From: Micromonospora alfalfae
GTDB lineage: Bacteria; Actinomycetota; Actinomycetes; Mycobacteriales; Micromonosporaceae
Assembly (NCBI RefSeq): GCF_022230925.1
Contig: NZ_JAKKFH010000013.1
Coordinates: 1-64,000 of the forward strand
Reading direction: 5' to 3'
Length of the DNA: 64,000 bases
Numbering within the stretch: position 1 is the first letter of the stretch; each line of letters opens with the position of its first letter. The notes below the pieces were generated by a model that saw nothing but the letters and a program-made list of their open reading frames with translations, searched no databases and was not told where the DNA came from. Positions 7,749 to 14,896 of this stretch are shown piece after piece. A program made the position numbers and the translations under genes.

Positions 7749-9011
7749 TCAGCGCCGGTCAGGTCGGTAAACCGCCACCGTTCGGGCCGCGAGCCGGTCG
7801 GCCGCCGCCGCGTCACCCAACGCCGCTGCGAGCACCGCCGCACCCGGCAGCAATCGGGCCACCAGCCGCAACGCCACCCAACCACCGGCCTGCGCCGTGA
7901 GCGGCGCGGCCAACCGCCAAGCCGCCTCCACCGCCCGCGGCCACGCCCCCTCGACCGGGTCACCAGCCGTCTCGGCGGCGGCCAGAGCCGCCGCCGCGCT
8001 CGCCCGATCCGGGTGCACCTGGGTCAGCACCAACAGGTCGACGGCCCGGTCGGGATGCGTCGGATCCTTGCCGTACGCCGCGGCCAGGTGCAGCACCAGC
8101 TCCGAGTGCGTCCACAGCACCGCCACCAACTCGGCCAGCGGCGCGAAGAAGCCAGCCAGCGCGGCGGCCGCCCCACCCGCACCCGCCGAGCGGACGAACC
8201 GCCGGGCCGCCAACCGGGCCAGGCCGTCCGCCGAGGCGTCCGGATACCGGTCGCGCAACCCAGCGGCCCACCCGGCCGCGCCGGGCCCGAACGTCCGCAC
8301 CGCAGCCAGAGCCAACAGCTCCGGTGCGAAGCCAGGGTGGTCGAGCACGCGCGCGGCGACCGCGCGCAGCTCCGATTCCGGGGTACGCCCCAGAGCCGGC
8401 TCAGCCTGTCGCACGGCGGGTGCTGCCGGTGCCAGCTGGGGCTCGGCGGGTGCCGTCTGCTGCTCGGATGGTGCCGCCTGCTGTGCGTGCACGGGTTCGG
8501 GGGTGGGCTCTGTCGGCGTGGTGCTCCTGCGTGGGGTGACCGCGCGTTTGGTGGTCTTCGCGGCGCGCTTGCGCGGCGCCGGCGTGGTCGGGGTCACCTC
8601 TGCGGGCGTCTCGGCTGCCGTCCGAGGGGCAGCCTTGCGAACGGGGGCGGTCCGGGCCTTCGGCGGTGTCCGCGCGACGCCTGTTGCGGGGCCTGCTTGA
8701 TCGCCGTCCGGCTGTTGCGGCTGTTCCGCGCCCGCCTCGGTGGTCAGCTCGGTCGGTGCGCGCCGAGGCTGTCGAGGCAGGGGGCTGTCCGGTTCCGGAG
8801 GCTGAAAGAGCACCGGCGGGGCGGCCTTGGCCCGTCGAGGACGCTGGCCCGCCGGCGCGGCTGAACGCGGTGCCGGCGTCTCAGCCGGCTCCACCGTTTC
8901 GGTGGGCTCCTCGGCCACCGTCGGCGGCCGGAAGGTGGCCCGTGGGGAGCGCTGACGTGCTCGTTCAGCAGGCTCTCGACGGGTCGACTCGCTGGGCGGC
9001 TGCTCCTGCAT
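7749..9011 (-). CDS. EcsC-like protein with long Pro/Ala/Thr-rich N-terminus
   Basis: Residues 1 to about 210 of the 420-residue product are low-complexity, with runs of P, A, T, E and K that suggest a disordered segment. The C-terminal half is alpha-helical and Ala-rich, with AAYGKDPTHPDRAVDLLVL and LTQVHPDRA, the pattern seen in EcsC-like proteins of unknown role. No transmembrane helix is firm, although two hydrophobic stretches occur (LAGFFAPLAELVAVLW and LRLVARLLPGAAVLAAAL). Its stop lies 4 bp from the convergent CPBP gene. The family assignment is by eye and moderate; the function is unknown. Confidence 0.6.
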   Translation of the reverse strand: MQEQPPSESTRREPAERARQRSPRATFRPPTVAEEPTETVEPAETPAPRSAAPAGQRPRRAKAAPPVLFQPPEPDSPLPRQPRRAPTELTTEAGAEQPQQPDGDQAGPATGVARTPPKARTAPVRKAAPRTAAETPAEVTPTTPAPRKRAAKTTKRAVTPRRSTTPTEPTPEPVHAQQAAPSEQQTAPAEPQLAPAAPAVRQAEPALGRTPESELRAVAARVLDHPGFAPELLALAAVRTFGPGAAGWAAGLRDRYPDASADGLARLAARRFVRSAGAGGAAAALAGFFAPLAELVAVLWTHSELVLHLAAAYGKDPTHPDRAVDLLVLTQVHPDRASAAAALAAAETAGDPVEGAWPRAVEAAWRLAAPLTAQAGGWVALRLVARLLPGAAVLAAALGDAAAADRLAARTVAVYRPDRR

Positions 9012-9158
9012 ATCGATGGAGCGTAGTCCCGATCACGCCGGCGCACAGCGTGGAAACACGGAGGGTGGACGGGTCGCGGTGGGCGTACCCCGGAAGTCGT
9101 TTTGCTCCCGGTGGGTGGCGACCTGTATCCTCGGGCGCGGTGGTCTGAGGATCACCAG

Positions 9159-9249
9159 GGAGACTTCGCCTAGTCTGGTCTATGGCGCCGCACTGCTAAT
9201 GCGGTTGGGGTCTTAAAGCCCCTCCCGGGTTCGAATCCCGGAGTCTCCG
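9159..9249 (+). tRNA. tRNA-Ser (GCT)
   Basis: The acceptor stem GGAGACT (9159-9165) pairs with AGTCTCC (9242-9248), followed by discriminator G. The anticodon arm is CCGCA-CTGCTAA-TGCGG, giving anticodon GCT, and a long variable arm (TTGGGGTCTTAAAGCCCCT) shows a class II tRNA. The T arm contains GGGTTCGAATCCC. CCA is not encoded. Confidence 0.95.
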
Positions 9250-9284
9250 CGCGAAAGCCGGGTGTGTAGACTGGCTGAGCACAA

Positions 9285-9357
9285 GCGCCCGTAGCTCAAT
9301 GGATAGAGCATCTGACTACGGATCAGAAGGTTAGGGGTTCGAGTCCCTTCGGGCGCA
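9285..9357 (+). tRNA. tRNA-Arg (ACG)
   Basis: The acceptor stem GCGCCCG (9285-9291) pairs with CGGGCGC (9350-9356). The anticodon arm TCTGA-CTACGGA-TCAGA gives anticodon ACG. The T arm is AGGGGTTCGAGTCCCTT. The 3' half from 9314, with the two following bases, is duplicated exactly at 13006-13051, so this gene served as the integration site of an element. Confidence 0.96.
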
Positions 9358-9359
9358 CA
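9314..9359 (+). repeat. attL: 46-bp repeat in 3' half of tRNA-Arg
   Basis: Bases 9314-9359 are identical to 13006-13051. The repeat starts just before the anticodon loop (GACTACGGATCAGAAGG) and runs through the acceptor end plus two bases. This is the classic core of a tyrosine-recombinase site in a tRNA gene. Confidence 0.9.
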
Positions 9360-9365
9360 AGATCA

Positions 9366-9405
9366 CAAGGGGCCTGACCTGCCAGAATGGCGGTCAGGCC
9401 CCTTG
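9366..9405 (+). terminator. tRNA transcript terminator
   Basis: CAAGGGGCCTGACC at 9366-9379 pairs perfectly with GGTCAGGCCCCTTG at 9392-9405, followed by CTTGTTCC. It stands 8 bp after the tRNA-Arg gene and should end the tRNA transcript. It is inside the element boundary, so it came with the element or was reconstituted by integration. Confidence 0.8.
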
Positions 9406-9429
9406 CTTGTTCCATCCCTTGTGGACAGT

Positions 9430-9447
9430 TGGGTGCTCGGTGGGTGC
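9430..9447 (+). repeat. 18-bp direct repeat, left copy
   Basis: TGGGTGCTCGGTGGGTGC occurs here and again at 12775-12792, both inside the element and each within about 250 bp of an att core. It may be an arm-type recombinase site or a relic of a once longer terminal repeat. Confidence 0.5.
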
Positions 9448-9484
9448 TCGTGCGACGAGCATCCCTTGCGTCCCGCCCTGTCCG

Positions 9485-9739
9485 GTGCCTGCCGGCCCAG
9501 TCCCAATTTCTCCAGCTCCAGCTGGGCAACCTGACGCCGCAACCGGCCCGCTCGTCAGCGGCCAGGTCGCTGGGCCGGTCGCCATCGCGCTCCTGCCGCA
9601 AACGATCGACCCAGTTGCGCAGCGTCTCGTGGTTGACGCCCAACTCCCGGCCTACGTCACGGATCGTGCGACCTGAGTCGAGCACCAGCGCAGCGGCCTG
9701 GCGGCGGAACTCCTCGGGGTACTTGCTCTGTCGAGCCAC
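9485..9739 (-). pseudogene. IS3-family transposase orfA relic, frameshifted
   Basis: The first 65 or so residues are a clear OrfA helix-turn-helix (MARQSKYPEEFRRQAAALVL, then TIRDVGRELGVNHETLRNW). Near base 9550 the frame changes: the ATG frame continues as unrelated sequence, while another frame reads RLRRQVAQLELEKLG, the expected leucine-zipper continuation. The homology fades near 9485 and no orfB follows. The open frame that continues into the tRNA and ends in RPKGLEPLTF is an artefact of reading tRNA DNA. Confidence 0.8.
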
Positions 9740-9916
9740 AGCGGTTTCCTCCTCCTCGGCAGGATGCCAAGTCAGGAGGTGTCCGGTCTCAGGGAGTCAT
9801 TCACCTTTGTGGCTCGCTGCAGGCGATCCAGGTCGCCGCCCGGTCGTAGTCGTTGTACACGGACCAGGCAACGACTCCTTGTCAACTCTGTGGGAGCCAT
9901 GGCCGTCAGCGCTTGG

Positions 9917-10789
9917 TCAGGAGATCTGCCACTCGATCGGGTGCTCGCCCGGAGCCGGGATCAGCGCGGTGAACAGCGGACTGGGCTTTGCGAGGACGGC
10001 GTTACGGAACTCCGCCCAGTAGCCGTCGGCGCCCAGGATCTGCTTGGCCCTGGGAATGGCTGCCGAGTCCGGTGCGGAGTAGTAACGTACCTTGGTGTTG
10101 TCCCCGTCGACGGCGGCTCGGTATACGACGTCGGCGGTGATCGACGGGTCGGAGCCGGTTGGCGCGTTCTTGGAGAAGAACGCATCGATTCCAGCCTGAT
10201 AGTCCGCAGGGACGTCCTGCGCAATGTCGATCTTCGTGAAAATGCGGGTGGAGTGCTGTCCGGGCAGGACGGCCTTGACCGCGATGCCGAAGGCGGCCAC
10301 CTCCAGGCTCATCCCCTCGCTGAGCGCCGCCACGGCTGCCTTGGAGGCGGCGTAGACGGCGCTGTACGGATAACCCTGCTCGGCGGTCAACGAGGAGATG
10401 TTGATGATCGTTCCGGAGCGCTGGGCGCGGAAGATCGGCAGGAAGGCCTGGCTGAGCGCGATCAGTCCGAACACGTTGGTCTGGAACTGCCGGTGGATCT
10501 GGTCCATGCTGCTCACCTCCACCGGCCCCATCTGGTAGAAACCCGCATTGTTGACCAAGACGTCGACCTGTCCGAACTGCTCCACGGCGGTCTGCGCGAA
10601 GGGCCCTGCCGCCTGCTCGTCATCGACGTCCAGCAGCAGCGTCCTGACCCGCTCCAATCCATCGTGCACCGTCAGGTCGGCCTCCTTGCGGACCGTCGCG
10701 ACCACGTTCCAGCCTTCGGAGGCGAACTTTTCGACGATGGCCCGGCCCATTCCAGTTGCGGTACCGGTCACCACGATCGTTTTCGACAT
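9917..10789 (-). CDS. Short-chain dehydrogenase/reductase
   Basis: The 290-residue product is a classical SDR. It has the NAD(P) glycine motif TGTATGMGRAI (residues 8-18), NNAGFYQMG near residue 85, and a catalytic Ser-Tyr-Lys set in NISSLTAEQG and YSAVYAASKAAV near 135-155. It probably reduces or oxidises a small carbonyl or alcohol with NADP(H); the substrate is unknown. It lies inside the tRNA-Arg element and is divergent from an MmyB-type regulator. Such SDR/regulator pairs are common, and the regulator often controls the SDR. Confidence 0.9.
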   Translation of the reverse strand: MSKTIVVTGTATGMGRAIVEKFASEGWNVVATVRKEADLTVHDGLERVRTLLLDVDDEQAAGPFAQTAVEQFGQVDVLVNNAGFYQMGPVEVSSMDQIHRQFQTNVFGLIALSQAFLPIFRAQRSGTIINISSLTAEQGYPYSAVYAASKAAVAALSEGMSLEVAAFGIAVKAVLPGQHSTRIFTKIDIAQDVPADYQAGIDAFFSKNAPTGSDPSITADVVYRAAVDGDNTKVRYYSAPDSAAIPRAKQILGADGYWAEFRNAVLAKPSPLFTALIPAPGEHPIEWQIS

Positions 10790-10920
10790 GGAGGGCTTCC
10801 TCTCCCATTAGTCCCGGCCCGGACATCCGTGCCCTCTATTGGCTTTGCTGCTGTCCGGGCAAGTGGTGGCTTGCTGATGCGTCCAAGTGTCATCGTGGTT
10901 TATCGGGTCGGCCAGGTTCG

Positions 10921-10950
10921 GTTCTTCATGGGAAAGTTCTTCATGGGAAA
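10921..10950. promoter_or_regulatory. Tandem 15-bp repeat in divergent promoter
   Basis: GTTCTTCATGGGAAA occurs twice head to tail (10921-10935 and 10936-10950) in the 206-bp gap between the SDR and the MmyB-like regulator. Its position 46 bp before the regulator start makes it a candidate operator for that regulator. No direct evidence for binding exists in the sequence. Confidence 0.5.
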
Positions 10951-10995
10951 GACAGTCCCAGGTATCCGCCGAGGCCCGGGGGTAGATTGGGTTTC

Positions 10996-11877
10996 ATGTC
11001 CAAGCGCCCGGAGTCCAGCGTGAGCAATCCGCTTGCTGAGTTTCTGCGGGCCAGTCGTGCACGTATCCGGCCGGACGACGTCGGCCTACCCGACGGCGGA
11101 CGGCGGCGCCGCGTTCCCGGGCTGCGCCGTGAAGAGGTCGCCCAGCTGGCCAATGTCAGCGCGGACTATCTGGCCCGGCTCGAGCAGGGACGCGTCACCA
11201 CTGCGTCACCCGAGGTCCTCGACGCCCTCGCGGACGCGCTTGGTCTCGACCGCGACGGCCGGGAGTACTTGCACTCGATCGCAGGGCCGAAACAGCGCCC
11301 AGGATCCCGTACTCAGACCACGTCGCGGGTTGACCCGCAGACCCAGCGATTGCTCGATAGCCTGTACGAAGTTCCCGCCTACGTATTCGGCCGGAGACTG
11401 GACATCCTCGCCTGGAATCCCCTGGCCGCTGCCTTGTTCACCGATTATGGGGCACTGCCGGAGCGGCACCGGAACCTTCTCTGGCTCACTTTTCTCGATC
11501 CGGGTTACCGGGAATTGAACACCGACTGGGCCAGGGCCGCCCAGGAATGCGTCGCCTATCTACGTATGGAGGCCCGGAACTACCCGAGCGATCAGCGCCT
11601 GGCCGAACTTGTCGGGACTCTCTCCGTCAAAGACGCGGACTTTCGCACCTGGTGGGGCGGCCACCTCGTGACCGGCGCCACGCTGCGCCGCAAGATCTAC
11701 CAGCATCCACTGGTCGGTCCGCTCATCCTCGATTCGCAGCAATTCGACGTCAGCGGCAAGTCCGACCAGCACCTCGTGGTGTTCACCGCCGAACCAGACA
11801 GCTCATCCCACGAGGCACTGAAGTTGCTCGCCCAGTGGACGAACACGCCGGTGGCGATGGGACAGAGCCGAATGTGA
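10996..11877 (+). CDS. XRE/MmyB-type transcriptional regulator
   Basis: The 293-residue protein has an N-terminal XRE helix-turn-helix (RREEVAQLANVSADYLARLE, about residues 37-56) and the C-terminal MmyB-like ligand-binding domain (DILAWNPLAAALFTDYG near 135-150, WWGGHLV near 225). In this family the C-terminal domain is thought to bind a fatty-acid-like ligand. ATG 10996 gives the standard MmyB-family length. It is divergent from the SDR at 9917-10789 and probably controls it. The gene lies inside the tRNA-Arg element. Confidence 0.88.
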   Translation: MSKRPESSVSNPLAEFLRASRARIRPDDVGLPDGGRRRRVPGLRREEVAQLANVSADYLARLEQGRVTTASPEVLDALADALGLDRDGREYLHSIAGPKQRPGSRTQTTSRVDPQTQRLLDSLYEVPAYVFGRRLDILAWNPLAAALFTDYGALPERHRNLLWLTFLDPGYRELNTDWARAAQECVAYLRMEARNYPSDQRLAELVGTLSVKDADFRTWWGGHLVTGATLRRKIYQHPLVGPLILDSQQFDVSGKSDQHLVVFTAEPDSSSHEALKLLAQWTNTPVAMGQSRM

Positions 11878-12061
11878 GACAGAGCCGAAGGTCGGACAGT
11901 CCCGTGCCGCGCTGGTCAACCCACCACGCTGCTCAAGTCTGACTCGGGCGGGATCGCGTCGCGCAGGACCGCGACGAGTTTCGCGCCGTTTTTCCAGCAT
12001 GTCCTCGGCGGCTGTCGGCGCAGGGCAGCCGCCTCGCCCGCCACCAAAACCCTTGATCCCC

Positions 12062-12493
12062 TTACTTACCAGGGTCTGAACGATCCGGGTTCTCTGCGAA
12101 GACCTGGGCCGCGACCTGGTAGCCGTCGAACGCGCGCGCTACGCCAGCGTAGGCCGCGACCTGAAGAAAGACTTCGGCGATCTCTTCCTTGGTGGCGCCG
12201 GCGTTGAGCGCGATGCGGAGCTGACCACGGAGGGGCTCCAGGACGCCGAGTGTCGCCGCGATGGTGACGGACACCAGTGCCCGCGTCCGTGTATCTAGGT
12301 GCTCGGTGCGCGGCCAGACGTCGCCGAAGGCGTGCATCGTCGCGATCCGTTTGAAGTCTGCGCCGTTAGCTGGCTCACCAGGGGTGGCGCCAAGAAAGCG
12401 CTCCAAGCGGAAGCCCAGCAGACGCTCAGCCGTGTCCAGCGCGGCGGCGTACCCCGGGTCTGTCGCCGCAGATGCCGGATCGCTCATCGTCAT
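12062..12493 (-). CDS. Carboxymuconolactone decarboxylase-family protein
   Basis: The 143-residue product matches the CMD/AhpD-like fold, with RTEHLDTRTRALVSVTIAA, RGQLRIALNAGATKEEIAEV and a C-terminal AYAGVARAFDGYQVA helix. It lacks the CxxC of AhpD peroxidase-type members, so it is closer to the gamma-carboxymuconolactone decarboxylase type; the substrate is unknown. ATG 12493 is preceded by GGAAGAG at 8 nt; a second ATG lies two codons on. It is the last gene before the right att site. Confidence 0.85.
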   Translation of the reverse strand: MTMSDPASAATDPGYAAALDTAERLLGFRLERFLGATPGEPANGADFKRIATMHAFGDVWPRTEHLDTRTRALVSVTIAATLGVLEPLRGQLRIALNAGATKEEIAEVFLQVAAYAGVARAFDGYQVAAQVFAENPDRSDPGK

Positions 12494-13005
12494 GATGTTC
12501 ACTCTTCCATGTGCAAGGACGAAGCAGGCGAAATCCGGCATTTCGAACGTGACTGAGGGTCGCACCTAGTCAAGCTGATCAAGGAAGAGCGAGCCTGGGC
12601 CCATCACCCCCGACGTAGCTGGCCTCGAACTCAGCCGTCAGCGGACCACTCATGTCGACAGCAGCACTTGCCCAGATGGTGGAACCAGCACGGATCAGAA
12701 TCCCGCTACCACGGGCGCCGCTGCCCTCTCTGCCACGTCAACCCCGGCAATCGGCCCAGGTTGAGGTGGGGCTGTGGGTGCTCGGTGGGTGCACGGACGT
12801 CGGGGAACTGACACGGACGCTCTGGGGACGGGGCCGGACTTCTGGCCGCTTACGAGGCGGGCCAAATTATCGATCAACCTCCATGCGTGACGCTTGCGGG
12901 CTTTGGACCTGCACGGACGCGGTGGGATGCGGCCGGACTGAAGTGGTTGCGGTCGGACAGATCTTGCGATAGAGCCGAGCGTGGGAAGTGGGCGCGTTCA
13001 CTTCG
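12494..13005. other. Element right end without recognisable gene
   Basis: These 512 bp hold the promoter of the carboxymuconolactone decarboxylase-like gene, the right copy of the 18-bp repeat and then the right att core. Several short open frames exist on both strands, but none has a ribosome site, credible codon use or recognisable sequence. It may be decayed integrase or cargo DNA. Confidence 0.6.
12775..12792 (+). repeat. 18-bp direct repeat, right copy
   Basis: This is the second exact copy of the sequence at 9430-9447, in the same orientation, 214 bp inside the right att core. The surrounding bases differ, so it is not part of a longer duplication. Confidence 0.5.
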
Positions 13006-13051
13006 GACTACGGATCAGAAGGTTAGGGGTTCGAGTCCCTTCGGGCGCACA
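13006..13051 (+). repeat. attR: duplicated 3' half of tRNA-Arg
   Basis: This is an exact 46-bp copy of the 3' half of tRNA-Arg(ACG) at 9314-9359. It lacks the 5' half (the preceding sequence cannot form the acceptor and D arms), so it is not a functional tRNA gene. It marks the right edge of the element, 491 bp before the first gene of the biosynthetic cluster. Confidence 0.9.
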
Positions 13052-13542
13052 GAGCAGGGAAAGCCCCCGACCAGCCAAACGGCACTGAGCCAGCATCAAT
13101 GACGCCCCGGATCCTTGCATCTGCGCGCCGCGCAACCGTGCCGCATCGGCAGTGAACAACTGGTGGGGTGTGTGCCAGCAGCCCCCGTTCCCCCGGACGG
13201 GGACCGCCGATGCCAACGAGGTGGCCTACGGCGCCTCGGCCGGCCGACGGACGCGTGGCCGCCCAGCGTGTGCCACCGACCGTTGCAGATGGTGAGAGCT
13301 ACTTCACAGCCGCGCTGTGGGACATCCATTGTCGCCGCTGCGCCGTCGATCTAGGATCCGAACACGGATCGCTGTGGGTCAATCAGACCGTTGCCTTGGA
13401 CTGTTTCCCGCGAGCGTTGTGGTGCCGAACATCGGGGGAAGGGTCGGCGAATGATTCGACATGCGCACTTGACGATGCGAATGGGCGCCCGTGAGGATCG
13501 CCATGCGGGCTTCATTCGGGGTAACGCCGATATGGCGGCCCA
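13052..13542. other. Non-coding stretch before the biosynthetic cluster
   Basis: No open frame here has a ribosome site or recognisable product. GC content falls toward 13280-13560. The stretch probably holds the promoter of the MFS-KASIII operon and the old downstream flank of tRNA-Arg. Open frames that read through the tRNA copy on the minus strand give the familiar APEGTRTPNLLIRSPK artefact. Confidence 0.6.
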
Positions 13543-14859
13543 ATGGAATATGCCCGCCACGATTGTTCGCGGCCAACGGCGTTGAACCGGTTACTCGGAC
13601 TCGACCTGCATCTGATCCGCCGGCTGTCCCGTGGCAGAGCCGCCCGGGCCTTCCTGCTGGCGGTCTTCATCGACGCGGCGGGTCGGGGGATCTTCCTCAC
13701 CGGGTCGATCCTCTTCTACACGCAGGTCATCGGACTGACCAGCACGCAGGTGGGCACCGGCCTGTCGATCGCGGCGCTCTGCGGGCTGGTCTGCGTCGTA
13801 CCCATCAGCCGGCTCGCCGATCGGGTCGGAGCGCCCCGGATGCTCATCGTGCTCCAGTTGTGGCGCGCTGCCGGCTTCTTCGCCTATCCGCTGGTCGACG
13901 ATTTCAGCGGATTCCTGATAGCGGCGTGTTTCATCGGCATGGCCGAGAACGCGGCCACCCCCCTGCTGCAATCCATTGCCGGTTCGATCGCCGAGGACGA
14001 TACGCCGGTCGGGACGATGGCAGCCGTTTCGGTGGTGCGCAACACGGCCTACTCCCTCGCTACGCTGGCAGCCACACTCTTTATCACCCTGGCCGACGCG
14101 TCGGCGTACATCGGATTTGTACTGGTCAACGCAGCGGCTTTCTTGATCACCGCATTCTTGCTGCTGCGGGTGCGCTCGGAGCTACCGCGGGGTGTCGCGG
14201 TACGCGAGCGCGGTGCCAGTGTCGGGGCACTCCCCTGGCGGGACCTGCGTTTCGTGTCGCTGACCCTGCTCAACGGCATTCTGTTCCTGCACGCTGCGAT
14301 CCTGGGTGTCGCGCTGCCGCTGTGGATCGTGACGCAGACGTCGGCGCCCAAGCCGGTCGTCGGAGTCGTGTTGCTCATCAACACCGTCCTTGCCGTTGCG
14401 CTGCAGGTCCGATTCAGCCGTGGTGGTGACGACCTCGGTCATGCCGGTCGGCTCCAGCGCCGCGCGGGTGTGGCCCTCGCGGTGTTCTGCGTCCTGGCCG
14501 CGGTGTCGGGCGGGTTGGGCGACGTGGGCGCGACGGTTGTTCTGCTACTCGCCGCGGTGGCGTTGACCTTCGGGGAGCTGTGGCAGTCGGCCGGAGGATG
14601 GGGCGTGTCCTTCGGGCTGTCCCCGGTTGATCGACGCAATTTCTATCTCGGTCTCTACAACCTTGGCGCGGGTGGCTTCGCGGTCATCGGCCCGGGGCTG
14701 CTCACCGTTGCCGTCGTCGGACGCGGGCCGGTCGGCTGGCTGGTCCTGGGAGCCGTCCTTCTCGTCGCCGGGGTGCTCACATCGGTGCTCACACAGCGTC
14801 CGCCGCGTTCCCGGGAACCCGGTGACGCCGGGGTGCCCAGTCGGGCCGGAGGGGCCTGA
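13543..14859 (+). CDS. MFS transporter, first gene of biosynthetic cluster
   Basis: The 438-residue product has about twelve hydrophobic segments and a degenerate MFS motif A (ISRLADRVGAPRMLIVL near residue 93). It resembles drug or metabolite exporters of actinomycete clusters, so product export or self-resistance is likely. Codon 17 is TTA (13591-13593), a rare codon in this GC-rich context that often signals bldA-type control in relatives. ATG 13543 has no good ribosome site; a TTG at 13582 is the alternative and would still precede the TTA. The KASIII-like gene follows after 37 bp. Confidence 0.82.
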   Translation: MEYARHDCSRPTALNRLLGLDLHLIRRLSRGRAARAFLLAVFIDAAGRGIFLTGSILFYTQVIGLTSTQVGTGLSIAALCGLVCVVPISRLADRVGAPRMLIVLQLWRAAGFFAYPLVDDFSGFLIAACFIGMAENAATPLLQSIAGSIAEDDTPVGTMAAVSVVRNTAYSLATLAATLFITLADASAYIGFVLVNAAAFLITAFLLLRVRSELPRGVAVRERGASVGALPWRDLRFVSLTLLNGILFLHAAILGVALPLWIVTQTSAPKPVVGVVLLINTVLAVALQVRFSRGGDDLGHAGRLQRRAGVALAVFCVLAAVSGGLGDVGATVVLLLAAVALTFGELWQSAGGWGVSFGLSPVDRRNFYLGLYNLGAGGFAVIGPGLLTVAVVGRGPVGWLVLGAVLLVAGVLTSVLTQRPPRSREPGDAGVPSRAGGA

Positions 14860-14896
14860 CCCGAGCGTGGAGTACCGCCACAAGGAAGGAAGTGCC

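Larger units (their letters stand above)
9360..13051. mobile_element. Remnant integrative element at tRNA-Arg (3.7 kb)
   Basis: The segment lies between the two exact 46-bp copies of the tRNA-Arg 3' end and so has the structure of an integrated element. Its cargo is an IS3-type orfA relic, an SDR with a divergent MmyB-like regulator, and a carboxymuconolactone decarboxylase-like gene. There is no integrase, excisionase or replication gene, so it cannot move by itself. It is either a deletion remnant or a small passenger island mobilised in trans. An 18-bp sequence is also repeated near both ends (9430-9447 and 12775-12792). Confidence 0.75.

Noticed and set aside
9323-9739. 138-residue open frame ending in RPKGLEPLTF
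   Set aside because: The 3' third is antisense tRNA-Arg DNA, and the middle is a frameshifted transposase. It is reported as a pseudogene instead.
12652-12972. 106-residue open frame in the right part of the element
   Set aside because: It has no ribosome site, no recognisable sequence and codon use unlike the neighbouring genes.
12998-13216. 72-residue open frame ending APEGTRTPNLLIRSPK
   Set aside because: It is a translation of the duplicated tRNA 3' end, a well-known annotation artefact.
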